Shown here: positions 30,530 to 42,300 of the stretch, in pieces
Numbering within the stretch: the stretch's first letter is position 1
How the letters are laid out: every line of letters starts with the position of its first letter
From: Galerina marginata
Taxonomy: Eukaryota > Basidiomycota > Agaricomycetes > Agaricales > Galerinaceae
Assembly (NCBI GenBank): GCA_023014335.1
Contig: JAECYW010000006.1
Span: 1,612,001-1,676,000, forward strand
Reading direction: 5' to 3'
Length of the DNA stretch: 64,000 bases
Translations under genes and position numbers: made by a program
Notes under the pieces: model-generated
Databases searched by the model: none
What the model was told of the DNA's origin: nothing
The model's input: the letters and a program-made list of their open reading frames with translations, nothing else

Positions 30530-32022
30530 ATCACTAAATGCCGACTACGCGAGTAGCTACGCTCATAATTAGCCTCTCTCACCACGCGTTTTGTGACAAA
30601 TTCTATGGGCAACCTTTGTAAATTTAAATATATTTTTAATAATTTTAGCTTTAAAAAATTGACACAAATTCTGTTAGCCTCCGCACTTCTTGCTGCAGCC
30701 TTACAAGCTGAAGCACCTGGAAACCAAGTCGGCACTTTTGCGAGGGCGGGAAAGAAACTCATGTAGTTCAAACCTGGCAAGAGTAAACGAGCACTGAGCA
30801 AGATACTTTGATCCGCAGCAAAAATACACAGACCATCGACAAATTTTACATCGCATTTATACCAATGGGTTCAAGGTTTCCTGGATCACAATTGGATGGA
30901 CAGGTCTTGGCTAGCGCAGCTCGGGAAGCGCGGCGAGCAGTGCGTTATCGCGTCGCAAGCAATGATCATTAATATTTATGATGGCAGGGTGTCGTCACGT
31001 GGATTTCGTGTTCACATCAATCGAATTATCAATTCGGTCTTGATTCCTCTCTCCCGTCAAATTCAATGCAACTTTTCAAATCTCCTATCTGAGAGTGTTT
31101 CTTTGTATGGATTTTTCATCGTTTAAGAAACCGGAATCAGATTTAAATTACCTCTATCTCACCTGTCGTTGAGCTTCTAGCAGTTATTACCAGCTATGGA
31201 TCGATCATCGTCGAGATTTGCTCAATAACAGGGCTAGTCAGTCTACGGGTATCACTAAGTAAGTACATCCACTCAAATCGCCATAACCAAATCTTTTCGC
31301 TGACATTTGAATAACAGAATCTTCATGCCTCGATTCACACACTCAATCTGAACTTTGGCCCTCTTGAAGCTTGAAGCGCGACCGCTGACATTCTTGAGCT
31401 GAAGACATCTGACGATCTTCAAGACCGTCAACCTCGACTTGAGCTTTGTCTCAACCCCTAACCCCTCATCCTGCGAACCGCACAAAGCCGCCTGCAGGCC
31501 CTTGGTATGCACCTGCTGGTCGACTCAGAGACGACTTTCTTGGCGCGCCCGAGGCGGGCGAGGAAGGTGATATGGCGTTGGGATTAGACTTTTTGAGGGG
31601 ATGGGCGAAGGCACGGGAGGGAGGCATTGGGGTTAGTGAAGGGAAGGACAAATCAAGCCAGCAAGCCAGCAAGCCGGAAGGACGAACATTTCAACTCGGC
31701 TCGTAGGCGGACAGAGTTTTTCTGCTCGTCCTCTCGTGCCTGGAGCAGGCCTTGGATTTTCTCGGATGGCGCACGTAATGAAGAAGGTTCCACACAGCCC
31801 TCGTCCTGCTTGGGGTTTTCCGCCTCCTCGTCGCTGGGGCAGGAGTCGCCATCGCCATCATCAAGCGAAGGGTCCCTTCAACATTGCCAATACCGCGTTT
31901 ACCATCGCCGCCGCCGGCCTCTTAGGCTTTTGTAACTCTAACCACACTGTCAGTCCCTTGAACCTTAATCACTTCAACTTGTCGACGTCTCCCCTACAAT
32001 TGAAGCAGTAGGGTCGACACCA
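30530..32022. other. no recognised gene
   Basis: The first 130 bases are AT-rich and could be the Plavaka 3' flank. From 31450 the DNA is GC-rich with overlapping frames on both strands and no domain. The frame at 31736-32011 (plus) ends in a hydrophobic FTIAAAGLLGF stretch. It may be distantly related to the modules in the long frame at 19660-23232. Confidence 0.4.
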
Positions 32023-32445
32023 CTATTGCCCCCCCCAGCTTCCCCCTGCGTCATCGTCGTCAGCGCAATCTGCACCCGCACGGCCAGTGGGTTCGTTGGC
32101 AGAACTTAAGTCATGTCCTCGGTGCCCATTCGACTTCGAATTCGGGTAGGATGTCGCGAACTCTAGGAGCTCTTTCGTGTTCGCCTCCAGCTTTGTATTC
32201 GGGTTCAGAATGACCGGGGGTGTGTATACCGACGCCAGCCCCAGCACGACCGCAGGTTTTTCTTTCACCTCCCAAGTCGTCATCAACGTCAATGTCCATG
32301 TTGGTTCGTCTTCCTCGTGGTCGGGTGCGGGTGCGGGTTCAAGAAGCAGATGGGGATGGGGCGCGCTGTGCGGGTGTGGCTGTGTAGGTTCATGGTCATA
32401 ATGCCGCCTACACTCAGCTCCTTGAGGACAATATGACCACTGCAA
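32023..32445 (-). CDS. open frame ending in the DDD-GG module, function unknown
   Basis: A 140-codon frame with a His/Pro-rich start ends in ADCADDDDAGGSWGGQ. The end corresponds in position and sequence to the acidic glycine block (PDDDASNAGG, VDDDTADAGGG) that opens each module of the long minus-strand frame at 19660-23232. At DNA level both places have a run of seven or more G on the minus strand followed by the same TGACGATGA-like context. It is probably a fifth, separate copy of that repeat family. No function is known. Confidence 0.35.
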   Translation of the reverse strand: MQWSYCPQGAECRRHYDHEPTQPHPHSAPHPHLLLEPAPAPDHEEDEPTWTLTLMTTWEVKEKPAVVLGLASVYTPPVILNPNTKLEANTKELLEFATSYPNSKSNGHRGHDLSSANEPTGRAGADCADDDDAGGSWGGQ

Positions 32446-33287
32446 GGGTTCTCGTCGAACTGTTGAAGGAGGTGCCGGCGCTCAACCGTTCCAGCTAAAA
32501 GGCGTCTTTACTGGCACTATATATGGAAGTGAGCACCAGCCTTACATCCCAATCGATACTGCTCCTTTCCCGACTCTTGGGCAGCCCCCGATTACAAGCT
32601 TACCATTTCAGACTCTCCGTCGCTCTACGACGAAGACGCTTCGGAGGTTGTCGAGTTCTCGACATGTACGCGGCGTCTTGAGACGACTACCCCAAACCCC
32701 GTCCACGCAATGGAGCTTCGTCGGCAAGCACCACCGCGACAATCAGTACCAGCTCGTTCGGCATCAGTTGAACCAGTTATATCGACGCAGATGTCCCATC
32801 ACCGCGGTCTCCTCCGCCACGTCATGGCCGATGCTGGCTCATCTCTCCGCCTCCTCTGACGGTGCTTCCGCCTCCACCTCGTCGTTTGGCGTCTATCTCG
32901 CCGATGCTGTCAAAACACTTATCGACCACAGCTCCAAGTGGTCGGCAACTGCGTCATCAGCAATGAAAGAGGTGGAGGCGTCAACTACGTTAATGGTTGG
33001 GGCTATGAAGTCATCGACGGATATGAAGGACGTGCACCACCAGGGCATTGACAGAGGTGAAGGAAGGTCGGTGGTTTGAAATTCATCTTTCGCGATCCCA
33101 ATGTACCATCAAGTCAAGGCAGTGCAGACCCCTTAACTCATTTCCAACCCGTTCCAATATTGCTTCATGTTGTCTTACATGTACTTTCTCATCAGCATTG
33201 GTTGACTTTAAAATTCTCTTTGGGGGTTTGAGAACATTGTTTAGTTTAGACGCTGGAGACAAACAACCGACGAGATTTTTCAGATGA
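32446..33287. other. spacer between a GC-rich repeat region and an AT-rich gene
   Basis: The base composition changes at about 33090 from GC-rich to AT-rich. A minus-strand frame (33337-33083) reads plausibly (INEAEIRIRKTIHLKNLVGC), and a plus-strand piece after TTTTCAG at 33283 contains CFIYNVRFHCLDPNC. Neither could be joined with confidence to the gene that follows. Confidence 0.35.
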
Positions 33288-36200
33288 ATGGTTTTCCGAA
33301 TCCTTATCTCTGCTTCATTTATAATGTCCGCTTCCACTGCCTGGACCCCAATTGTGAAACCTTTGTTGTCTTTTTCCTCTGAGCTTAATGCTAGGCTTCA
33401 GACATCCTTCCTGAAACTCAGGCAGAAGAAAATAACACGGAGTACCACACAAGTATGGGAAAGAGAGCTCAGAGACTCATTCTCTGAAGCAGATGTATGT
33501 TCATGTTCATTTCAGGAGTATTCTTCATCAACTTTGTCATAGTATATTGCCATTAATGAATGGCTTGCTGCATCAACAGCCATGGAATCATCCATCCTGC
33601 CAACTGATACTGTCATCCAGGCCTTCTTAAATGTTCAATTATTAGATCACTACCATCAGAGGAGCTCAGCACTTCGGGAACTAGCAAATGTTCAAAAAGA
33701 AATAGACAAACTCCTGGTGATATACTTGGATTTCTGTAATCAATTCAAATTGAGCTGAATATTCATTTGTAGTTTGGGACAAATGGAATGCAGCAGCACC
33801 AACACAACCTGTTTGAGGATTTGACTGAAGCACTGTCTGACAATGAAGATGAAGATGAAGATGATGACAATGATGATATGGACCTTCTATCAACTCCACC
33901 AAATGATAACTCAAGTCCTCTGTCTTCTGAACCCCACTCTCCAGAACATAAACGACAACGTATTCAAGATACAACACAGCTATCTTCCTTTCTACCACCA
34001 ATAACATTTGAAGAGTTTGATGCACTTCCTATCCTAGCTCGCAATAAATCAAAGTGGAACAAGCTTTTGCAAAATTTCCCAGAGTTCTGGGTCAAAAAGT
34101 GCACCAGTTGGGCAAATGCCTTACAAATTGCATTTGAACACCGTCAAGAGACCTCAGTAAGTTGAAGTATACATTTTTTTTTAAAATCATCCTGAGTGTA
34201 TTGCAGGAAAATGACCGGCAACAATATTATCAAAGTGTTGTTGATGTCTTGCGTGAAATGCGTCAGGTGCGGTCATCCATTTACCGAAATGAGGCCTGGA
34301 AAGTAGCAGTCAAGGTAAAACTTGAACCAAAATTTTAACTAGTGCTCACAGTGCTTCAGTCCTCCAATCTTCATGAAAAAGTGCATATATGGAGTGATCC
34401 CAGAGGTCTAATTTCCTGGAAAAGTGACTTTGTACAGATCTTAATGCGAAAACATCGGATCCATGAAAGTCTTGGCCTTGTCTTGTTTAATTGGATTCCG
34501 CAAAAAGTCACAGAAGTCTGGGCTGAGAAAAGCTTTTATGAAGTTTTTAAATTTAAGGTGCTTTTAATTTATTAGCACTAATATTTACTTACAATTATTT
34601 TGTAGACTTCAGGCCAAAAGATCAATACTGGCAAAGACCTCATTCAAGCTATCAAAGCCAATCCAGAAATTATTCCCAGAAAGGCATATCCATCATCTAT
34701 TTATTTCTTGCTTAGCTTTGAAAACTTTGAACTGGCATTGGAGCAATGGCTGATTTATGGCCTGGAAGGTTTTGGCTATAATGTAAGAGGGGAAAATATA
34801 TCAACTACAATTGGATTTACAATTTTTATAGGTTTCTCATTTCAAAGACAAGACAAAAAGAAAAACAATTTATGATGCTATTTGGCCACATCTCAAGACC
34901 ATCATCCCAGAATTTTTTACAAATATTGATGCCAGTTTAAAGATCATCCTGCAACGATCAATGTCCTTTCGCATACTCAAGAAGAACCTATCCAAACACA
35001 TCTTCAAAAACAAAAAAGTATTTGATTTTGAAAATTTTTATTCATGTTATAATGATTGATTTGAAAATTAGACTCTAAGGGCAGAATGTGAAAAATGTTC
35101 CCATCTTGCACCTGAGTACCACTGTATGCAAAAAATAGTGGTTACTCCTCAAAAACTGGATGACAAATATATTGGCTGTGGTGTCTCACTTGCTGAACCT
35201 AAAGACCAAATAAAACCTATTCCAGTATATATTTTTATTTTTTATGAATTAAAAATTTACTGATCAATATTGTAGATACCACATTCCAAACCTGGATCCA
35301 AAAATGTCCAACCTATTGTGCATCCAGAAATTTTGGGCCTTAGAAAAGTTGAATGGAATAATAAAATTCTGGAGAACTGTGGTATGCAGATTTTTATGAT
35401 TGTTGAAGCAGGGACAGAAAGAATTGTATGTACAACTATATTATTTTATATCTGTATACTGAACTTTCTGCAGCTTGATTTTTGGATCTACAATGCATTT
35501 TCTGATGACAATTTTAACAATCTTGTCCAACATCATTCCAGACTTCAAAAAGTCAAGTCACTTGTCCGTGGATCCCAATTCAACTCCTATTCACAAGGAA
35601 AAATGTTTCCAAAGGGTGCTCGTGCACCTATGGGTGGTGCTCCTGGAGACACCTATATTTTTTACACTGGAATGGAAGCAGTTACCCTGCAAGATATTGA
35701 ATCCTTATTTGATGATGCTGAGGTATGAAGCAATTCATAGTTCTGCAATTTATTGATAGTTTCTTTAGGATTCCATGATACTTTCTGAAGCTGGACGTCT
35801 GATTTCACATAATGTCTACAAAAATTTGCAAAATGCTGCCACTCATGGAGATCGGCTGGGAATATCAGGTGCAAATACTTATTATTGCAACAATTATACT
35901 AGCCCTCTCCACCATGACAATGATGAAGGAGCAGGACTTTGTGCACAACTGCACCTCCAAGCAAAATCTGATTTATGTGAATATGGTTTCACATATGCAG
36001 ATTATGGAGTTTATTTTGCCTCTCGTTCCAATTCACTTTGGTATGTAGCCATGTTTAATGACATTTCTTTACTGACAAAATATCAAGGTCATTCAGTGGC
36101 TCTGATACACATGGTACCATGCTACCATCAACAATTCCACTAGCTGAATCAGATAGGACAATTGCTCGCCAAGGTGAACAACCTGACAGTGATGATACTC

Positions 36201-36325
36201 CACCAAGGGTCTCCAATGGGATTCACAAGCCTGTAACAAAAAATAATGCAGCGGCAGCAAACAAATATCACAGGGTGAGAAAGGCATATAGGGAGATTCA
36301 TGAATACTGGCAGCAGCAGAAGTAG
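33288..36325 (+). CDS. probable TET/JBP-like 2-oxoglutarate/Fe(II) dioxygenase
   Basis: Twelve exons join in frame to 831 codons: 33288-33494, 33543-33716, 33773-34156, 34207-34314, 34360-34557, 34606-34782, 34832-35017, 35072-35224, 35276-35425, 35474-35722, 35769-36040 and 36088-36325. Introns are 45-56 bases. The C-terminal region carries YCNNYTSPLHHDND (H710-x-D712), then EYGFTYADYGVYFASR and LWSFSGSDTHGTMLP (H761). This is the iron-binding HxD...H arrangement and HGT-type end I associate with fungal TET/JBP enzymes, which oxidise 5-methylcytosine. R776 or R780 could bind 2-oxoglutarate. An acidic patch lies near residues 150-165 and a CxxCxH...HC group (484-496) could bind zinc. No stop or frameshift was found. 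The gene is much more AT-rich than its flanks. The start could also be 33322 or further upstream. Another 2OG-dioxygenase family is the main alternative. Confidence 0.6.
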
Positions 36326-37379
36326 AAGGAATTATATTAACATGGTACATTGTGGAAGCCAGATTTCTTGATTCACGATAATTGTTCATAACCATTTCTG
36401 CCGATTTATTTATCTGGACCCCAGCTTTTCACATATTACTTGAACCCTTTAAATTTGACGTCCAGAGTGACACATTGATTGGTCCTTGCTTAGGTGTATC
36501 TGGCAAATGTGTTGCAATTGAATGACTGGCAATGAAACAGGCCAGGTCAACGTCATCATAAGATTTATCCAGTCTGCATGCACCCCTCGTCTGCACAGCG
36601 CCGTTGAGGTCATTCGCGTACAGTTGGAGGCGAATGGATAAAGCCGCAGAGTGTGTCCAACTGCTGTGGGAAGCAATTTGTTGAGATTGGAGCTACAAAG
36701 GCAAATGCGGGTGCTTTGTATGTGCTAGGTGCGTTTGAACAGTCATTATAATCGACTTGGAAAGCGGGCTAACACAGAATAACCTAGATAGGATCGTGAA
36801 GTACAAACAGCATTACCCGCGCGATCGTCGAGGTGAATCCACCACTTCGAACGACATTGATGCGGATGACGCCCTGTTCTTTTTCCCTTCATCAAGCAAT
36901 GAAAGCTAACACCATACTACTCAGTTTGGCTTTTGGGGCGCTAAGTGTGCACAGTTGGGGAGCTAGGGGGCATTATGTGGTCGGGTAAGTCAAGTTGACG
37001 ACTGGAGATCCGTTTAATAGGCTCATCTTTGATAATCCGCCCACATTGTGCTCGGTAGTCGAAAGCTGAGATTGTGCAGGCGAACCAAGGTTCAAGGGGT
37101 TGCAGCAAGTAATTTAGGTCAGTAACTCATCCTTTAATGCTCGAAAAATTTCTTACCTTGTCTATTGCGCCATTCTTTTTCTGCCCGACAACTTGGATTC
37201 CCAGGATCCCAAACCTCGAAGTTCATGCGCTCCGCAAGCGCAGATGTCATGTCAATTTGTTGGTTATTAGGGCTTTCAGATTAGCAAGGTTAGTAATTGT
37301 TCATACCCTAGTCAAAGCATTACTCACCTCGTTTCCAGCCTACTTCGAACTCACAACTTGGCCGTTTTGACAAACGGTC
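36326..37379. other. no recognised gene
   Basis: The 3' flank of the dioxygenase gene is AT-rich. From about 36500 the composition returns to that of the surroundings. Short exon-like pieces with GTAAGT donors are present near 36985 but could not be joined. Confidence 0.35.
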
Positions 37380-38060
37380 AACCTCCTGCTCACCGTACCG
37401 TCTCCTCCCAGCATTGTCTACCCCGCCTCCCATATACCGAGCCTCCCCAACGACGGACCGGAAATGTCCACGTCCACGACCATGCGGCAGATGCTGACAC
37501 GGCCCGCTTAACTTCACTCGCTGTCTTGGTTGGCAGCTCGCGATCACTGTCTTCGGATTAGGAATCGAGGCGAAAGGCTTCTCCGCATACCGCTGTTTGC
37601 CTTCACACATTAGCCTGTCATCCAAGTCAGTAACGGATGTTGAAACAACCACGGACACCCCAGCAAATCTCGCACGGCGTGTACAAAGACTCCGCAGCTC
37701 GCGTGTCTCCACCCAAGTCGACGACTCGCTTGCCGCAGGGGTTGGATGCACCCGTAACACCGCACCCTCATTTGTTTGTACCTGTCGGCGCGAATACAAT
37801 AATGACTTGAAGGGTGCGTGAATCCCATCAATGGCACTGCGCGGGGAAAGCAAGGGTACTAGTAGAGGCTATCATAAACAATTCAGGTGAATATCACTTT
37901 CTTTAAAGCTCGAAAATTTGCTTACCTCATTTACAGCACCTTCTCCCTCTACACGTCGAACTGTGATCCGACCCGTTGATGATCGTGTGTTCCGCTGGTG
38001 CCTTCAAGTTGACTGGATGGTCAAGGAACCTTTTGAATGGACAAGGTAAGTAACTCATGA
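37380..38060 (+). repeat. copy 1 of a diverged gene-like repeat
   Basis: This segment is similar along its length, in the same order and orientation, to 47630-48260. Both end in an exon-like block: STRRTVIRPVDDRVFRWCLQ here, then VDWMVKEPFEW and a GTAAGT donor at about 38044. Copy 2 reads TRRLAIRDVDDHAFRWCCLE and VDQIVREPFQ. The changes are largely conservative and the one length change is a single codon, so the frame was once under selection. Parent gene unknown. Confidence 0.55.
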
Positions 38061-38513
38061 TAGCTACAATGTTGAATTACTACTCACCTCGTTTTCAGCT
38101 CACACGGAGCTCAAGATTTTGAAGTTCAATGTCAAAGTCACTCCTGCCTCCCGCACCCGCCCACATCAGGAAAAAGACTTTTGCCCCAAGTTGCCCTGGG
38201 AAAATATTGTCACAACTGGGAGCTAACGTACTCTACAGGAGAGTTACAGGACAACCTGGGGCGCCTAGGACAACCCAGGGATTTCATAGGCCTTCCTATG
38301 AGTCCATATCAAATTCAGAATTTCCTAGGACTTGCCTACAGTATTCATAGGGCAATCCTAGGGCATCTGAGAGTTGCCCAAGTTTCTCTCGTATTTCTTT
38401 TTGTTCCTCATTCATATATACCAAAATATATTATAGTCTACTATTAATATAGAATATTAAATAAACAGCACCTATTCTATTCTAATAACTACTTTAGTTG
38501 ACAGTGATGAGGA

Positions 38514-39275
38514 CGTAAGAGGCTCGCAGCGCGATGCACAGGCCTCGGCTTCTCGAATACAAGCGCATAGGGGTTGGGCTGCTGCAGTCGCGATCGTGCT
38601 TCGCGAGTGTGAGTGGAATATGAGGAGGGGGAGGTCGCAGAGGCTTGACGCACCGCCGCCTGAATGCGGGTGTGCGAGCGTGGCGATGGCGAATGAGCCC
38701 GCGGTACGAAACAGTTGGGGGAAGAGGGGATCGCGGGAGACTCGACGCACAGGCACTGCGAATGCGGGTGCGTGGAGGCTGAATCCCACTCGTCGTGAAT
38801 AGGCGACGCCGCAAGAGGCTCTATGCGCAGGCGTCGAGTCCCTAAATGCGAGTGCTTGGGCGGGGTGGCTGCGAATGGAATTCGCGGGTTGAGGTACGGG
38901 CCGCGGGAGGGTCGACGCACGGGCGTAGGGCTCCCCCGAGTGCGAGTGCGTGGGCGTTGGAACGACTCGGCCGCGGGCCCAACAGATGGCGTTGGTCGCT
39001 GCCTCGAAATGGTCGGCGTGGGGCTACGCGGTAGGAAGTTGGAGGATGGGCGGTGGGTGCGAAACGACTGCAGGGCGGGGCCAGGGAGACCCAATAAACA
39101 GCCGCTGGGTCCCGTTCGCAAAACGGATGCGAAATGGGTGGGCATTGGTGCTGTTGGCTGCAAATGGGGGGCCGCGGGAGTTCCAGCGCGTAGGCGATGG
39201 CCGTCGTCTGGGAAACGACTGGCTGTACGAGGTTGGAATGGTGAGGGCGACGGGCTGTCGCAGGCTCCAGCGACG
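38514..39275. repeat. degenerate minisatellite, unit about 90-110 bases
   Basis: Blocks close to CGCGGGAGACTCGACGCAC followed by GGC...GAATGCGGGTGCGTGG recur about seven times (starts near 38514, 38629, 38729, 38808, 38900, 39079 and 39172). The long frames that cross this region on both strands (for example 38489-39364, minus) follow from the GC-rich repeats and are not treated as genes. Confidence 0.6.
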
Positions 39276-39315
39276 TGGTGGCACGCGAAAGGCGGTGGCA
39301 GGACAGCCATGTCAG

Positions 39316-42300
39316 CTATATTTCTATATGAAACACTGCAATTTCCCAAAAGCCTGTTATACATCCAGAGTGGATTTTTCCAATACTGCCTTTTTGCAGT
39401 CCCTACGTTTTACATATCTATAGGGTGGGTAGGCATGCTGGGAATACGTATATGAGTGCTCTGGGGTGCGGGACATGGTAAATATATGTAAACAATGGCT
39501 CCCATGATGTCGGGCACTGCCTAATGGGTGCTGCTCATCATTTGGGCGCTTTTGGGCGCCTTTAGGCGCGGGAATAAATCATGCAGGGTCTTCAAATATT
39601 GATAGAAATTAAAATTGGCTGCTGCTCATTGTTGGGGGCGGGTTTCGGGGCTGAAAAAGCGCCAGGGGGTATATATTAGTAGCCACATTCCATCTGGGAT
39701 GTTGGTCACCCCGTCGGGGAGGCGCGACACGCCTAACTCGAATCTGCAAACGGATGCCATGAGTCCCGACGGGGTCCTAGTTCCATTTTCGGACGCGTCC
39801 CGCGCCCTTTCGGCTCCTTTTGGATGAGCGATAAAAATAGATTCGGTCAGTTTTGGCGCTATATTTCCTCTATTTTTTCCATCCCTTCACTTCTCACTGC
39901 ATATCCGTAAAGCCCTTGTAAATACAAACCTAATGATGTTTTTTTTAATACAAAATATGCACGGGAAGGGTTCAAACGAACGAATGATATTTACGGGCAC
40001 CATAGGATGAGTGTTATAAATAGATTTCTGCGAAATGTCTACCGTTTTTGCCCCATCCCGAGCTCTGTTTGTCTTTCCCTTCACTTGTGTAGACACAGCT
40101 CTAATCAACATAAAAATGCGAACCTATTCATACCAATTTTATGGATAAATACATACTGGAAGGTCTAGTTATATCCTCCAGCTCTCATTTGTTGTGATAG
40201 AGAAAAAATCAAAGCAAATTATTCAACCAAACTCTACGACATTAAAGCTTCATATAGTGTATTAGATATAGAAACTACAAATATTGAAGCATGAACAGCG
40301 GCAGTAGTACCTGCCCGCCTATTCACCTTGCCCAGCCTCCCCCGCCATCCCTTCGTGCCCTCGTATTCACGCCGCTAACTGTCCGAGTCTCCGCATCGAC
40401 ACTTCCCACACCGCGGCCCACACACGACATGGACTATGGGCAGGAAGATGTCGGAACCTGGACAAAGGGATGGGCTAGGGATGTGTGGATGTCCAATGGG
40501 GAGGTGGGCTGGGCTGCCGGCGAACGCGAAAGCCGTCGCGTTCTCATTGGTTACCCTAGACCGCGTCGGCTCGGCCTCTGGCCGTCGCAAGCGGGGCGAA
40601 GAGCGAGCGTGGTGAGGTGGGGCACTGCGAGTCGCAATCGAGTGGGTAAAGAGGGGTACGGGCAGCATGGGAGCAAGCGACGACCGTCGACGAGGGCTAC
40701 CAAAGGTTGTGCAGCAAGAAGGCAAGGGCAACAAGGCAGCCCTGTCTGCCCGCCACCTCTAGCCCGCCGTCGTAGGTGTATCCGGGCAGGAGCAGCACCC
40801 AGTGGTCCTGCTCCTGCTCCTGCAGCCGCCGTGTATGAGGCGCAGCAGCATCAGGATGCTGTTGTTCCTCCAACAGCTGCCGCCGCCGCACAACTACTCC
40901 CCGCCCATCCCGCCCTCGTTATCTCCGCTCGCTTCACCACCCTCGCCGCCCCTTCCCTCCACGCCATCGTAACCTGCGTCTCGCTGGTACTCGTTAACGC
41001 CCGCTGTTCCGGCGACTGTCGGCGTACGCATGCGGAAGTTAAGGGAGGCAGCCGGTGCCTGCACTTCCCCAGTTAGACGTCGGGGTTGGTATTGGAAGTG
41101 GGAGAGAGGTGGTGCAAGCGATTTGCGGTAGTCCCGGGCTCGAGTATTCGACGCCAGTCGCTATGCACCTTGGACGGTGGAGGTGGAGGGGAGTGGAGTG
41201 TCGTATTGTGAGGCGCAGGGGTGTGGGTTCGAAGGCCGGTCGCGATGAATGGCGACGAAGGAAGGGCGATCGAGGGGCTGCGTTGGGGCTGGATTCCAGC
41301 GTGGAGTCGTGGATGGCATGCTGGAGTGGAGGGTGCCGCGGATTGGAGTCGTCGCGGGTGATGGAGCGGGTGTTCTGGAGGCGCCGGCCCACATGCGCAA
41401 GGCGAGGGGCACCCGACGCGCACTATTGAGGCTTGAGGGAGCGACGTAGAGAGAGGAGGTAAGTGGTGGTGGTGGTGGTGGTGAGAGGCAGAAATCAACA
41501 TCAACATTGTTGATCGGCTTTCAGCAAGGCGTGTGATTGGTTGATATAGTCGGGCCGGGACGACTCCGATCCGTCATCAACGTCTCGAACATCGTCGCGG
41601 CTCATCCTAAAGAACACTTGAGAGTCCGGATATCGTCGGTATATACAGTAGATGTAGTTTAGAAAGTTATCTAGCCTTAAATAAACGAAGAATAATGAGT
41701 ATCAATAATTAAACTGAGTACATTTCGAATGTTTGCAAACGACGAATAATTTCCTTGCTCGTTCATGCTTAAAAACTGTAATCTAGAGGTTCGGAGAGTT
41801 CACGATGTAGTTTAGCCATGAAAAGTATCTGGAAAATCTTTGAATAGTATTTATTATCTCTTCAAAGTATTTTATTGAGGTTAATGATGCCTAAAGCAAC
41901 TGAATACTATACTGTTAATCCCACTGTTTGACCGAAATCACCACGCTCAGAGGGTGTATGTTCGTATCATACCATAAGAAATCACATTGGCCACCGGACA
42001 AACGAAATTACATTTTTAAGTTCGCTTTAAATACGTAGCACTATTAATTTGTAGATGCAGGGGTTGTGTTACCATCGTCCGAGACCGTCTTCGACGATGA
42101 CTAGCCTCGACGGATTGGCCGGTCCGTTAGCGGCAGCCAATCATATTGGTCTCCGAAAACGCCGAACGCCAGATCAACCACCATCAACACTGGTTGATCT
42201 TGCTTTCCACCATCACTACCGACCTCCCTTCTCACTCTCCACGCCCATCCCGCCCCCTAAAACCTCAAGAATGCGTCTGGTAAGTAGTATTGTGGCATTT

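Noticed and set aside
30301..30801. Serine-rich minus-strand frame
   Set aside because: It is the complement of the Asp/Glu-rich tail of the Plavaka transposase (GAT/GAC/GAA repeats read backwards).
33083..33337. Minus-strand frame with plausible composition upstream of the dioxygenase
   Set aside because: It overlaps the first dioxygenase exon and has no motif; mentioned only as an uncertainty about the gene's 5' end.
38489..39364. 291-codon minus-strand open frame
   Set aside because: It runs through a GC-rich minisatellite. Overlapping long frames on both strands and Pro/Arg/Ser bias show it is a by-product of the repeat.
40291..41076. 261-codon plus-strand open frame inside element A
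   Set aside because: Low-complexity composition, not conserved as a frame in the matching part of element B, and no domain.
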